A stretch of 64,000 bases of DNA, taken from Aquisalimonas sp007126095 (lineage in GTDB: Bacteria; Pseudomonadota; Gammaproteobacteria; Nitrococcales; Aquisalimonadaceae). The notes below the pieces were generated by a model, which was given only the letters and a program-made list of their open reading frames with translations, was not told the DNA's origin and ran no database searches. The DNA lies in assembly GCF_048323695.1 (NCBI RefSeq), contig NZ_JBLWFT010000001.1, forward strand, positions 248,001-312,000. Reading direction: 5' to 3'. A program made the translations under genes and the position numbers. Positions 16,966 through 25,410 of this stretch are shown here, piece after piece. The stretch's first letter is position 1. Each line of letters opens with the position of its first letter.

Positions 16966-17832
16966 ATGGATGACAAGACTCAGCCGATAATCATCAAGCG
17001 CGTCAAGAAGAAGCAGGAGGCTGCTCACGGCGGCTCCTGGAAGGTGGCGTTTGCCGACTTCATGACCGCCATGTTCGCGCTGTTTCTGGTGCTGTGGCTG
17101 GTTTCGGTCGTGGACGATGACCAGCGGCGGGGAATCGCGAACTACTTCCAGAACCCCACCGCCTACCAGGACGCCGGCGAGCAGCCGGGTGACAACCTCA
17201 TCGATCTGGAAGGTGGCAGCGAGACGCCGTTGGACATCGCCGACTCGCCGCGCGAACCGACGGTGGAGGACATCATGCGCGTCGCCGAAGATTACCAGCG
17301 CGACCGCATGGAGTCCCTGCAGGCCGATCTGGAGGACGCCATCGAGCAGAGTCAGGCGCTGGAGCCTTTCAAGGATCACCTGCTGCTGGATATCACCCCT
17401 GAAGGGCTGCGCATACAGCTTGTGGACAAGCGCAACCGGCCCATGTTCGATCTGGGGGAGGACGATCTGCGGGACTACGCCGAGGCGATCCTGATGGAGC
17501 TCGGGGAGGTCATCAATGCCGTGCCGAACAAGATCAGTCTCACGGGCCATACGGACGCTGTGGCGTTCACGGACCCGGACGAGTACGACAACTGGGAGCT
17601 CTCCGCTGATCGTGCCAATTCGGCCCGACGTGCGCTGCTGGCCGGCGGGACGGAAGCCGAACGCATTGCGCAGGTGACGGGGCTTGCCGATACGGTGCTA
17701 TTCGACAAGGAGAATCCGCAGAATCCGATCAACCGGCGCATCAGCATCGTGGTGCTCAACCCGCAGGCCGAGCGGGCCATTATGGAGCGCGCGGACACCT
17801 CCCGGTTCACGCCGGCGGACGTGACCGACTGA
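16966..17832 (+). CDS. motB: Flagellar motor stator protein MotB
   Basis: Stator subunit anchored to peptidoglycan, 288 aa. The single transmembrane helix at about residues 25-47 (WKVAFADFMTAMFALFLVLW) contains the essential ion-carrying aspartate in the FADFMTAM motif. A periplasmic linker follows, then an OmpA-like domain at about 135-270 with the peptidoglycan-binding pattern SLTGHTDAVAF and LSADRANSARRALL. AGGAGCG precedes the ATG. The FADFMTAM motif suits proton-type MotB, but in a halophile a sodium-driven motor cannot be excluded from sequence alone. Confidence 0.93.
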   Translation: MDDKTQPIIIKRVKKKQEAAHGGSWKVAFADFMTAMFALFLVLWLVSVVDDDQRRGIANYFQNPTAYQDAGEQPGDNLIDLEGGSETPLDIADSPREPTVEDIMRVAEDYQRDRMESLQADLEDAIEQSQALEPFKDHLLLDITPEGLRIQLVDKRNRPMFDLGEDDLRDYAEAILMELGEVINAVPNKISLTGHTDAVAFTDPDEYDNWELSADRANSARRALLAGGTEAERIAQVTGLADTVLFDKENPQNPINRRISIVVLNPQAERAIMERADTSRFTPADVTD

Positions 17833-17905
17833 GCGTCGGGACATCCGCCCGGCCATTGGGGTAAACTGCGCAGCCCGACTGTCCACACCACGCTGCGAGT
17901 ACCCC

Positions 17906-18748
17906 ATGGCCCGCCTATTCGTCGAACAGCTGACCGTCATCGATTCCTCGCGGCTCGATCCCGTCGACGGGCTGGTGGGCGAGAGCTGGATCGTCGATGT
18001 GGAGATCGGCGGCAGCCTGGATGCCCAGGGCATGGTCTTCGATTTCGGTGACATCAAGCGCGAGCTCAAGGCCGCCATTGATGACACCGTCGATCATCGT
18101 CTGCTGGTCCCGGAGCAGGGCACCGAGGTCAGCCACACCGACGGCGGAGTCGCGGTGGAGTTCCCGAGTCGCCGCGGCACGATTCGCATGAGCGGCCCGG
18201 CGCACACGGTGGTGGTGGTGCCCGGTGCGCGGGTGGACGCTGCGGCGCTGGAGCGGCTGCTGCAGGGCACTCTGTTACAGCGGCTCCCGGGCAACGTGAC
18301 GGATCTCGTCGTGCACCTCCGGCACGAGGCCATCGACGGCGCCTGGTACGCCTACAGCCATGGCCTGCAGGCCCACGGCGGCGCCTGCCAGCGGATCGCC
18401 CATGGTCACCGCTCCCGGCTGATCGTCCATCGCGACGGTGAGCCGGCGCGGGACTGGGAGCAGTACTGGGCCCGACGCTGGAAGAACATCTACCTCGGTA
18501 CCCGCCAGCACCTGGTGGCCACATCCGACCGCGACGGCGTTCCCTTCCACCGGTTTCGTTACACGTCGGGCGAGGGCGTTTTCACGCTGGAACTGCCCGC
18601 GGCGGCCTGCGAACTGCTGGAAACGGAAACAACGGTGGAGCAGATCGCCGCTCACCTGCATGCGTCGATGAAAGAGCAAGAGCCCACCGTTCGCCTGACC
18701 GTGCGCGCGTTCGAGGGTGTCGGCAAGGGCGCTCTCGCCGACGGTTGA
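17906..18748 (+). CDS. Two-domain 6-pyruvoyl-tetrahydropterin synthase (QueD-like) family protein
   Basis: 280 aa with two PTPS-like halves. The first (about 1-115) has FDFGDIKRELKAAIDDTVDHRLL, the second half of a QueD active site, but GLVGESW replaces the HGH zinc motif. The second half (about 120-275) has the zinc/cysteine motif YSHGLQAHGGACQRIAHGH but lacks the DFxDLK...DH part in usual form. The two halves therefore supply complementary parts of the site. Family members make 6-carboxytetrahydropterin (queuosine route) or related pterins; the reaction of this long form is not certain. The stop codon overlaps the FNR box of hemN. Confidence 0.7.
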   Translation: MARLFVEQLTVIDSSRLDPVDGLVGESWIVDVEIGGSLDAQGMVFDFGDIKRELKAAIDDTVDHRLLVPEQGTEVSHTDGGVAVEFPSRRGTIRMSGPAHTVVVVPGARVDAAALERLLQGTLLQRLPGNVTDLVVHLRHEAIDGAWYAYSHGLQAHGGACQRIAHGHRSRLIVHRDGEPARDWEQYWARRWKNIYLGTRQHLVATSDRDGVPFHRFRYTSGEGVFTLELPAAACELLETETTVEQIAAHLHASMKEQEPTVRLTVRAFEGVGKGALADG

Positions 18749-18758
18749 CCTGGGTCAA
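18745..18758 (+). promoter_or_regulatory. FNR/Anr box upstream of hemN
   Basis: TTGACCTGGGTCAA is a perfect 14-bp palindrome fitting the FNR/Anr consensus TTGAY-N4-RTCAA. Its centre is 62 nt before the hemN start. If placed at -41.5 (class II activation), transcription would begin near 18793, with TAGCCT (18781-18786) as the -10. Low-oxygen activation is the expected outcome. Confidence 0.75.
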
Positions 18759-18813
18759 TGTCCGCGCCGGGTCGCGGGGCTAGCCTGATCGGGTGCAAGA
18801 AACCCGTCAGGTG

Positions 18814-20208
18814 ATGGAGCCCATGCAGACCGTTTTCGACCGCCCGCTGTACGACAAGTACGACGTTCCCGGGCCACGGTATACTTCGTATCCCACGGCG
18901 CCGCATTTCCACGGGGGATTCGGCGCCGACGCCTACATTGACGTCGCCCGCGCCAGCAACGACGATCCCGTGCCGCGGCCGCTGTCGCTGTATCTGCACA
19001 TCCCGTTCTGCCACAGCCTCTGCTACTACTGCGCGTGCACCAAGATCATCACCCGGCACCCGCACAAAGGCGAGATCTACCTCCACTACCTGGAGCGCGA
19101 ACTGGCCCTGCAGGGGGCGCTGTTCGACGACGATCGGCCCCTCAGGCAGCTCCATCTCGGCGGTGGCACACCGACCTTTCTGGAAGACCACCAGCTCTGG
19201 CGGCTGATGCAGACCATCATCCGGCACTTCCCGCCGGCGCCGATGGGCGAGCGCGAGTTCTCCATCGAGATCGACCCGCGCGCTGTGGGCCCCGATACCA
19301 TGCGCATGCTGGGCGAGATGGGCTTCAACCGCATGAGCATCGGCGTGCAGGATTTCGACCCCGCCGTGCAGAAAGCGGTCAACCGCGAGCAGTCCGCAAC
19401 CCTGGTGCGTGAGGTCATCGAGCAGGGGCGCGGGTCGGGGATGGAGTCCCTGAGCCTGGACCTCATCTACGGGCTTCCGCACCAGTCCGTGCGTACCTTC
19501 GATGCGACCCTGGACGAGGTGCTCGCCATCCGTCCTGACCGTTTGTCCGTGTACAACTACGCCCATCTCCCCGAGCGCGTGAAGGCCCAGCGGCTCATCG
19601 CCTTCGAGACCCTGCCGTCGCCGGAAGAGAAGCTCGGCATTCTCGAGCACACGGTGCAGCGGCTCACTGAGGCGGGCTATGTCGCCATCGGCCTGGATCA
19701 CTTTGCGCTGCCGGACAGCGACCTGGTGCACGCCATGGAGAACAACACCCTGCAACGCAACTTCCAGGGCTACTCCACCCACGCCGAGTGCGACCTTGTG
19801 GCCGCCGGCATGAGCGCCATCGGCATGATCGGTGGTCACTACTGCCAGAACGCGGCCGACCTGCGCAGCTACTACGCCGCCCTGGACGCCGGGCGTCTGC
19901 CCGTGGCAAAGGGTTGCCAGCTCGATTTCGACGACCGGGTGCGCAGAACCGTGATCGAGCGGCTCATGTGCCGCACCTGGGTGGATTTCGACGCCATCGA
20001 GCGGCGTTTCGGGATTCATTTCACCGACTACTTCGCCCCGGAGCTGGAGGCGCTGGCGCCCCTGGAGGCGGACGGGCTGATCCAGCGCGAGTCCGACGGC
20101 ATCAGGGTGCTGCCCACGGGGCGCCTGCTGCTACGCAACGTCGCCATGGTATTCGATCGGTATCTGCAGGACGGGACGGCGAACGTGCGCTACTCCCGAA
20201 CGGTGTAG
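18814..20208 (+). CDS. hemN: Oxygen-independent coproporphyrinogen III oxidase
   Basis: Radical SAM enzyme that converts coproporphyrinogen III to protoporphyrinogen IX without oxygen; cytoplasmic, 464 aa, the usual HemN length. The N-terminal GPRYTSYPTAPHF motif is followed by the iron-sulfur cluster motif CHSLCYYCAC (CxxxCxxC). The SAM-binding GGGTPTFL and the C-terminal HemN domain (QRNFQGYSTHAECDLV) complete it. A GTG at 18793 coincides with the predicted transcription start, so 18814 or 18823 is more likely; 18814 gives the same N-terminal spacing as E. coli HemN. It has its own FNR/Anr box and heads a low-oxygen block with nnrS and cydAB. Confidence 0.92.
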   Translation: MEPMQTVFDRPLYDKYDVPGPRYTSYPTAPHFHGGFGADAYIDVARASNDDPVPRPLSLYLHIPFCHSLCYYCACTKIITRHPHKGEIYLHYLERELALQGALFDDDRPLRQLHLGGGTPTFLEDHQLWRLMQTIIRHFPPAPMGEREFSIEIDPRAVGPDTMRMLGEMGFNRMSIGVQDFDPAVQKAVNREQSATLVREVIEQGRGSGMESLSLDLIYGLPHQSVRTFDATLDEVLAIRPDRLSVYNYAHLPERVKAQRLIAFETLPSPEEKLGILEHTVQRLTEAGYVAIGLDHFALPDSDLVHAMENNTLQRNFQGYSTHAECDLVAAGMSAIGMIGGHYCQNAADLRSYYAALDAGRLPVAKGCQLDFDDRVRRTVIERLMCRTWVDFDAIERRFGIHFTDYFAPELEALAPLEADGLIQRESDGIRVLPTGRLLLRNVAMVFDRYLQDGTANVRYSRTV

Positions 20209-20258
20209 CATGACCGTATCCGCGCCGTATGGCGCGCCCTGACCGCGAGAGGGTTGCC

Positions 20259-20618
20259 GTGGTGACGCGCTGGCTCTGGCGGGTGCTCGGTGTGACCTGT
20301 GTGGGGATTGGCGCCGCAGGCACCGTCGTGCCGCTGCTGCCGACCACGCCGTTTCTGCTGGTGGCCGCCTGGGCGTTTGCGCGCGGCTCCGAGCGCTGGC
20401 GCCAGTGGCTGTTGAACCACCCCCGGTTCGGGCCGCCCATCCACGCCTGGCAGAGCCAGCGCGCAATTCCCCGCAAAGTGAAGTGGATCGGCATCGCGTC
20501 GGTGGTGGCCAGCCTTGGCATCGCGCTGTGGGCGCAGCTGCCGCCGGCGGCACTGGCGATTCAGGTGATCGCCCTGGTGTGCGTCACCATCTTCCTGCTC
20601 ACGCGCCCCGACGCTTAG
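20259..20618 (+). CDS. DUF454 (YbaN-like) inner membrane protein
   Basis: 119-aa membrane protein with three hydrophobic stretches. The DUF454 signature is present: GTVVPLLPTTPFLLVAAWAF followed by a cytoplasmic WLLNHPRFGPPIHAW segment, then RAIPRKVKWIGIASV. GAGAGGG precedes two consecutive GTG codons at 20259 and 20262; an ATG at 20229 gives ten more residues and cannot be excluded. Function is unknown in any organism to my knowledge. It lies 50 nt after hemN and may be co-transcribed from the same FNR-dependent promoter. Its end overlaps the convergent nnrS by 4 nt. Confidence 0.75.
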   Translation: MVTRWLWRVLGVTCVGIGAAGTVVPLLPTTPFLLVAAWAFARGSERWRQWLLNHPRFGPPIHAWQSQRAIPRKVKWIGIASVVASLGIALWAQLPPAALAIQVIALVCVTIFLLTRPDA

Positions 20619-21754
20619 GTGGTTCGCGGGCGCACCAGCAGGGGCGTGTAGGCGACGGCGAAACAGAGATAGGCGAGCGCCCAACCCAGCCCGGACGCGG
20701 CGGCGAGCCACGGGATCTCGACGGAGAAGGCGAGGCCCAGGCGCGCAAGGGCGGCAAGCGTGATCAGTGCGAAGCCGGCCACCGCCAGCCAGGGGGCCAC
20801 CAGCGGCCGCCCCGTATGGCCCAGGGAGACACGCGCCATCATGCCGATGCACAACGATCCCATTGCCCCCACCATCAGCGCATGCAGCCCGGCCGACCAC
20901 GCGATGGTGGCTCCGGACAGGCTCATACCGAGCAGCGCCAGCCCCACCGGAATCCAAAGATACCCCAGGTGCAGAATCCACAGCAGCGGCGTGCGCCAGG
21001 TCTGCCACGGCCGCCAGGCGATCCAGCGCGCCAGCAGAAAGCCGGCCGCCGCGAACAGGATCGGCGCCAGCATGGGATCGCGGCCACCCAGCAGGTACAT
21101 GGGCACCAGTAGCAGCACCGCCAGGGTTGCGCACCAGTTCAGCGCCGGCCACTGGCGCGGACGGCTGTCGGCCAGCCAGCGCTCCGTGAAGAAGGGAATG
21201 ACCCGGCCACCCATGAACACCAGCAGCATGGTCACCAGCAGGATGGTCACATCCAGCGCCGGCATTGCCGCGCCGGGCAGGATGCCGTGGATATCCAGGT
21301 GGATAACGCCGTTGAGTACGGCGAAGGCGCCGAACAGGGGGATGAACATATAGTTGCGGGTGTTGCGGGCCGGCAAAAGGGTGCGACCAACGAAATACGC
21401 CAGCAGCGGCAGAAACGCCAGGTCAACGATGCTCACCAGCCAGAAGGGTACCAGCCAGGGCACCAGAAAGCCCACGCGGGCGGCCAGCCAGACGCCCACC
21501 AGCAGCGCCAGTTCCCGGGGCGTGACCGACTGCCGGCCCGCCCAGTTCTGCGCGGCGGTCAGCACGAATCCGGCAATCACCGCCATGGTGAAGCCGAATA
21601 GCATCTCGTGGCCGTGCCAGATCATCGGCGGCACCGGCGCCGTAGTGCCGACGCCGTAGGCAAGCAGGGTAACCCAGACACCCATCCAGGCCAGGGACAG
21701 CCAGGCCGCGCCGAGAAAGAAGGGGCGGAAAGCGATGGAAAACAGCGCATGCAT
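20615..21754 (-). CDS. nnrS: NnrS family haem-copper membrane protein
   Basis: Polytopic inner-membrane protein, 379 aa with 11-12 transmembrane segments, opening ALFSIAFRPFFLGAAW, the NnrS hallmark. Conserved histidines occur in PMIWHGHEMLFGF and in GLHALMVGAMG. NnrS proteins bind haem and copper and protect against nitrosative stress; the gene often belongs to Fnr/Dnr/NnrR regulons. A perfect FNR box lies 63 nt upstream. No nitrite or nitric oxide reductase genes are in the window. It is divergent in function but near cydAB, another NO-tolerant system. Confidence 0.88.
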   Translation of the reverse strand: MHALFSIAFRPFFLGAAWLSLAWMGVWVTLLAYGVGTTAPVPPMIWHGHEMLFGFTMAVIAGFVLTAAQNWAGRQSVTPRELALLVGVWLAARVGFLVPWLVPFWLVSIVDLAFLPLLAYFVGRTLLPARNTRNYMFIPLFGAFAVLNGVIHLDIHGILPGAAMPALDVTILLVTMLLVFMGGRVIPFFTERWLADSRPRQWPALNWCATLAVLLLVPMYLLGGRDPMLAPILFAAAGFLLARWIAWRPWQTWRTPLLWILHLGYLWIPVGLALLGMSLSGATIAWSAGLHALMVGAMGSLCIGMMARVSLGHTGRPLVAPWLAVAGFALITLAALARLGLAFSVEIPWLAAASGLGWALAYLCFAVAYTPLLVRPRTT

Positions 21755-21816
21755 GGGAGGCTCTTGGTGGCCCTGGATTGCCCTGCCAGCATGCCCGTCG
21801 CGGTGCAGACATCACA

Positions 21817-21830
21817 TTGATGTGGATCAA
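21817..21830 (-). promoter_or_regulatory. FNR/Anr/Dnr box upstream of nnrS
   Basis: TTGATGTGGATCAA matches TTGAT-N4-ATCAA perfectly. Its centre is 69 nt before the nnrS ATG, the same range as in hemN and cydA. Dnr-type regulators use the same motif, so the site may respond to oxygen, nitric oxide or both. Confidence 0.8.
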
Positions 21831-21843
21831 ATGCATGTTAATT

Positions 21844-21877
21844 AGCCGGAGGGGCGGTCGGTTACACCCCTCCGGCT
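21844..21877 (-). terminator. Terminator hairpin after cydB
   Basis: Eleven-base perfect arms (21844-21854 and 21867-21877, AGCCGGAGGGG and complement) with a 12-nt loop, 24 nt after the cydB stop. The minus strand continues AATTAACAT, weakly U-rich. It separates cydAB from the nnrS promoter. Confidence 0.6.
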
Positions 21878-21901
21878 GATGCGCCTCTCATCGTGGCGCC
21901 G

Positions 21902-22909
21902 TCAGTGGTACCCCTCGCCGGCGCGGACCTTGCCGCGGAAGACCCAGTAGGTCCACGCGGTGTAACCCAGAATCACCGGCGTGATGAACAGCACGCCCAG
22001 CAACAGGAACAGCTGACTCTCCGGTGCCGAGGCGGCGTCCCAGAACGTGTGTTCCGGTGGCACGGCCAGCGGCCACATGCTGATCAGCAGCCCCGCGTAG
22101 AAAGTAATGAACAGCGTCAGCGTGGCGATGAACGGAATCCCCTCGCGCCGCTTCTCGATGGCCTGCCACAGCCACGCCGCCGCGCCGAGGGTGACCAGTG
22201 GGAAGATCCACAGCCACTCGATGTTGCCGAGCCAGCGGTCCAGGACCCGCGCCTCCGCCAGCGGCGTCCAGATGCTGATGATGGCGAAGAACAGCATCAC
22301 CGCGCCGAGCATCCAGCGTGCCACGCTGTAGGCCCAGGTCTGCAGCGCGCCCTCGGTCTTCAGGATCAGCCATGTGGCGCCGAGCAGGGTGTAACCGCAC
22401 ACCAGCGCCAGACCGGTCATGACCGTGAATGGCGTGAGCCAGTCGAGCGGGCCGCCCACGTAGGTGAACCCGTCCACCTCGAAGCCCTGGATGTAGGCGC
22501 CGACCACGGCGCCCTGGGCGAAGGAGGCCACCAGCGAGCCACCGAAGAAGGACCAGTTCCACAGGTACTTCGAGCGGTTCGCCTTGAAGCGGAACTCGAA
22601 CGCCACGCCGCGGAAGATCAGGCCGGCGAGCAGCAGGAACACGCCGATGTACAGCGCCGGCAGGAACACCGCGTAGACCAGCGGGAAAGCCGCCAGCAGC
22701 CCGGCGCCGCCAAGAATCAGCCAGGTCTCGTTACCGTCCCAGACCGGGGCGACGGTGTTCATCATGGTGTCCCGGGCCTCCTCGTCCGGGGCGAAGGGGA
22801 AGAGAATCCCCACGCCCAGGTCGAAGCCGTCCATGAGCACGTACATGAACACGCCCAGGCCGATGATGCCGATCCAGATCAGAGTCAGGTCAATCAGTTC
22901 CATGGTCAT
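21902..22909 (-). CDS. cydB: Cytochrome bd ubiquinol oxidase subunit II
   Basis: Membrane subunit of the quinol:oxygen oxidoreductase, 335 aa with 8-9 transmembrane segments. The N-terminus (LTLIWIGIIGLGVFMYVLMD) and the GFDLGVGILFPF motif are characteristic of CydB/CioB; VWDGNETWLILGGAGLLAAF follows. The length suits the short CioB type. It starts one base after cydA ends. No small cydX-like frame follows before the hairpin at 21844. Confidence 0.92.
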   Translation of the reverse strand: MTMELIDLTLIWIGIIGLGVFMYVLMDGFDLGVGILFPFAPDEEARDTMMNTVAPVWDGNETWLILGGAGLLAAFPLVYAVFLPALYIGVFLLLAGLIFRGVAFEFRFKANRSKYLWNWSFFGGSLVASFAQGAVVGAYIQGFEVDGFTYVGGPLDWLTPFTVMTGLALVCGYTLLGATWLILKTEGALQTWAYSVARWMLGAVMLFFAIISIWTPLAEARVLDRWLGNIEWLWIFPLVTLGAAAWLWQAIEKRREGIPFIATLTLFITFYAGLLISMWPLAVPPEHTFWDAASAPESQLFLLLGVLFITPVILGYTAWTYWVFRGKVRAGEGYH

Positions 22910-24325
22910 CTACCTCCGCACGCCTTCCGGAGCCGCGCCGTCGTCAAAGCTCGTGTCCACGGCGGAGAACGGGCGCTTGGGCCGTCCTTCCGACGCCTCG
23001 GGGGTGCCCTCCAGGGCTTCCGGTCCGGCCTGGATCAGACGCACCAGGTAGTAGAGCCCGGCGGCGAAGATCACCGCGTACACGGCGATGAAGCCGATCA
23101 GGCTGAACAGCGCCATCCATCCAGTGAGAGAAGGTGTGACCGCCTCGGAGGTGCGCATGATGCCGTGAATCACCCAGGGCTGGCGGCCGATGTCGGTGAC
23201 GAACCACCCGGCCAGCACGGCCACGAAGGGCAGCGGGATCATCCAGGTAAACACCCGCAGCAGTCGCGGCGAGTCGAACAGCCGTCCGCGCAGCCGCTGC
23301 ACCAGGCCCACGGCGGCCACGGCGATCATCAGCAGGCCGATGGCCACCATCACCCGGAAACTCCAGAACACCCAGCCCACCGGCGGCCGGTCCTCCGGTG
23401 CCCACTCCTTCAGGCCGGGCACTTCGCCCTGCAGGTCGTGGGTGAGAATCAGGCTGGCCGCGTTGGGAATGGCGATCTCCAGGTAGTTGCGCTCGTTGGC
23501 GGCGCTGGGGATGGCGAACAGGATCAGCGGTGCGCCCTGTTTCGTCTCCCAGGCCCCTTCCATGGCGGCAACCTTCTCCGGCTGGTGTTCGAAGGTGTTC
23601 AGCCCGTGCAGGTCGCCGACCACGAGCTGTGCCGGGGCGATGAAGGCGAGCAGGACCACGGTCATGCCCAGCGCCTTCCTGTTGATTTCCGGCGCCCGCC
23701 CGCGCAGCAGGTACCAGGCGCTCACCCCCGCCACCACGAAGCCGGCGGTCAGGAACGACGCCAGTGCCATGTGGAAGAAGCGCGGCCACAGAGACGGGTT
23801 GAAGATGGCCTCGCTCCAGGAGGTGACGTAGATCAGCCCGTCGCGCATCTCGATCCCGGCCGGAGTCTGCATCCAGCTATTGGCGGAGAGAATCCAGAAC
23901 GACGAGATGAACGTGCCCAGCGCGACCATGCAGGCGGCGAACAGGTGGACCCCCTTGGGCACCTTGTCGCGTCCGAACAGCAGCACGCCGAGGAAGGTGG
24001 CCTCCAGGAAGAAGGCGGTGACCACCTCGTAGCTCAGCACTGGCCCCAGGAAGTTCGCCGAGGCGTAGGAGAACGCACTCCAGTTGGTCCCGAACTGGAA
24101 CGCCATGACGATGCCGGAGACTACCCCCATGCCGAAGATGACGGCAAAGATCCGCGTCCAGAACCGGGACAGCCGCGCGTAGACCGGGTTCTCCGTACGG
24201 TAGAAGAGGCCTTCCAGCGTGGCGATATACGCCGCCAGCCCGATGGTGAAAACCGGAAACAGGGCGTGAAACGACACCACGAAGGCGAATTGAATGCGAG
24301 AAAGAAGCAGTGGATCCAGTTCCAT
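22910..24325 (-). CDS. cydA: Cytochrome bd ubiquinol oxidase subunit I (short Q-loop, CioA-like)
   Basis: Haem-bearing subunit, 471 aa. The N-terminal LLLSRIQFAFVVSFHALFP carries the conserved haem histidine, and the quinol/haem motif GRQPWVIHG lies near residue 385. The length is about 50 shorter than E. coli CydA, consistent with the short Q-loop of cyanide-insensitive oxidases (CioA). The ATG at 24325 gives MELDPLLLSRIQ; a GTG 18 nt upstream is possible. The enzyme supports respiration at low oxygen and tolerates NO and cyanide, matching its FNR box and its neighbour nnrS. Confidence 0.92.
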   Translation of the reverse strand: MELDPLLLSRIQFAFVVSFHALFPVFTIGLAAYIATLEGLFYRTENPVYARLSRFWTRIFAVIFGMGVVSGIVMAFQFGTNWSAFSYASANFLGPVLSYEVVTAFFLEATFLGVLLFGRDKVPKGVHLFAACMVALGTFISSFWILSANSWMQTPAGIEMRDGLIYVTSWSEAIFNPSLWPRFFHMALASFLTAGFVVAGVSAWYLLRGRAPEINRKALGMTVVLLAFIAPAQLVVGDLHGLNTFEHQPEKVAAMEGAWETKQGAPLILFAIPSAANERNYLEIAIPNAASLILTHDLQGEVPGLKEWAPEDRPPVGWVFWSFRVMVAIGLLMIAVAAVGLVQRLRGRLFDSPRLLRVFTWMIPLPFVAVLAGWFVTDIGRQPWVIHGIMRTSEAVTPSLTGWMALFSLIGFIAVYAVIFAAGLYYLVRLIQAGPEALEGTPEASEGRPKRPFSAVDTSFDDGAAPEGVRR

Positions 24326-24388
24326 GACGGCCGTGCACTCCACAGTTGAAGGACGGCTGTATTCTGCAGTGCGTCATGGCGCCCGTTG

Positions 24389-24402
24389 TTGATGTAGATC
24401 AA
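24389..24402 (-). promoter_or_regulatory. FNR/Anr box upstream of cydAB
   Basis: TTGATGTAGATCAA matches the consensus perfectly; its centre is 70 nt before the cydA start. At -41.5, transcription would begin near 24354, with CAGAATAC-like sequence at the -10. This is the third such site within 5.7 kb. Confidence 0.8.
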
Positions 24403-24449
24403 CCGAAGGGGTAGTCCTTTCGAGGTAGGCCGGTTTCAGGTAGTGGAGC

Positions 24450-25076
24450 TCACTCGCCGCGCTGAAACATCCAGTGCCAGGGCTCGAAGATCAGCCCGTT
24501 GTCGTTGTCTTCCGGGTAGGAGAGGGCGAAGCAGAACTCGTCCGCGCGGGCTTCGAGCCAGGCGAAGGCGTCTGTCTCGGCGAACTCGCGGGTCAGTCCG
24601 GGGCCGCCCGGCGTGGCGATGTCGATGGCATCACCGGTGTGGTGCTCGCTGTGCCCCGGAGCCGCGCTGGTGCGCAGAATGGCGTCAATGGCCCGGCCGT
24701 TGTCCAGGCGCCGGTTCAGCAGCGTGGTCTGCTGGAAGACGCTGCGGAACGTGGAGGCCGGGAACAGCTCCACGCCGTCCATGCGCGCTGCCGCCTGCAT
24801 CCGTAGCCAGGCCCGGGCCGCGTCCGGGCTCATGAAAAAGGCGCCGCGGCGCTGGTCGATGGCGATCAGGTGCAGCGTCTCGGCCTGCGGCTGCAGCGGT
24901 AGCCCGGTGCGCTCAACGTAGTCGGATGGGATCTCCAGCTGGCGGTGCAGCCCGTGGATCAGCGCCTTGTATGCGTTGTCCGGCGCCTCCAGGGCGGGCG
25001 CGCCGCAGCGGCCGTCCGCATGGAGCAGCGCCGGTGCAAGCAGGGCGATCAGCAGAAAGGGTCTCCAGTTCGTCAT
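24450..25076 (-). CDS. M15 family D-alanyl-D-alanine carboxypeptidase (VanY-like)
   Basis: Zinc peptidase acting on cell-wall peptides, 208 aa. The N-terminal hydrophobic run MTNWRPFLLIALLAPALLHA looks like a signal peptide, cut near residue 20 (ALLHA|DG). The zinc motif SEHHTGDAIDIA (SxHxxGxAxD) and the second motif EPWHW place it in peptidase family M15B. The start at 25076 is chosen for the signal peptide; an upstream in-frame start at 25121 would bury it. It is convergent to nothing and stands alone between cydAB and the EAL gene. Confidence 0.8.
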   Translation of the reverse strand: MTNWRPFLLIALLAPALLHADGRCGAPALEAPDNAYKALIHGLHRQLEIPSDYVERTGLPLQPQAETLHLIAIDQRRGAFFMSPDAARAWLRMQAAARMDGVELFPASTFRSVFQQTTLLNRRLDNGRAIDAILRTSAAPGHSEHHTGDAIDIATPGGPGLTREFAETDAFAWLEARADEFCFALSYPEDNDNGLIFEPWHWMFQRGE

Positions 25077-25410
25077 CTGGCCAGTATCCGCCCAAGCGGG
25101 CTGTGGGGTCCGCGAACGCAATCACGGATGGGATCGCCCGCTTACGGGCGCCTTCAGCTCTGGTGCGACATGCCGGCACCATCCCGTGGGTGCTGCGTGC
25201 AGAAAGGCGTTGTTAACCGGTGGTTGTTCTGCAAGTCTATGGGAAAAGGGCTCAATCCATAATACGAAAACCAACGGAAACATGAGCCGGTTTGTGCGGG
25301 AAGCACAATACCGATAACAAGCTGAGACAAGAAGGTTCGCCAGGGGCCGTTTCGCGTTTTCCAGGGGTGACAGGCGCGTATCCGGGAGCGGCGTTCCGGG
25401 AGGGGGCGGT

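Noticed and set aside
18652..20019. 455-codon minus-strand open frame antisense to hemN
   Set aside because: HemN has the CxxxCxxC and GGGTP motifs on the plus strand; the antisense product resembles nothing.
21893..24349. 818-codon plus-strand open frame antisense to cydAB
   Set aside because: The composition is His/Gln/Arg/Asp-rich noise, typical of antisense frames of membrane genes. CydA and CydB motifs are clear on the other strand.
25310..25317. ACCGATAA, a FliA -10-like element before the EAL gene
   Set aside because: No TAAA-like -35 at the required distance (the sequence there is TTTGTGCG).
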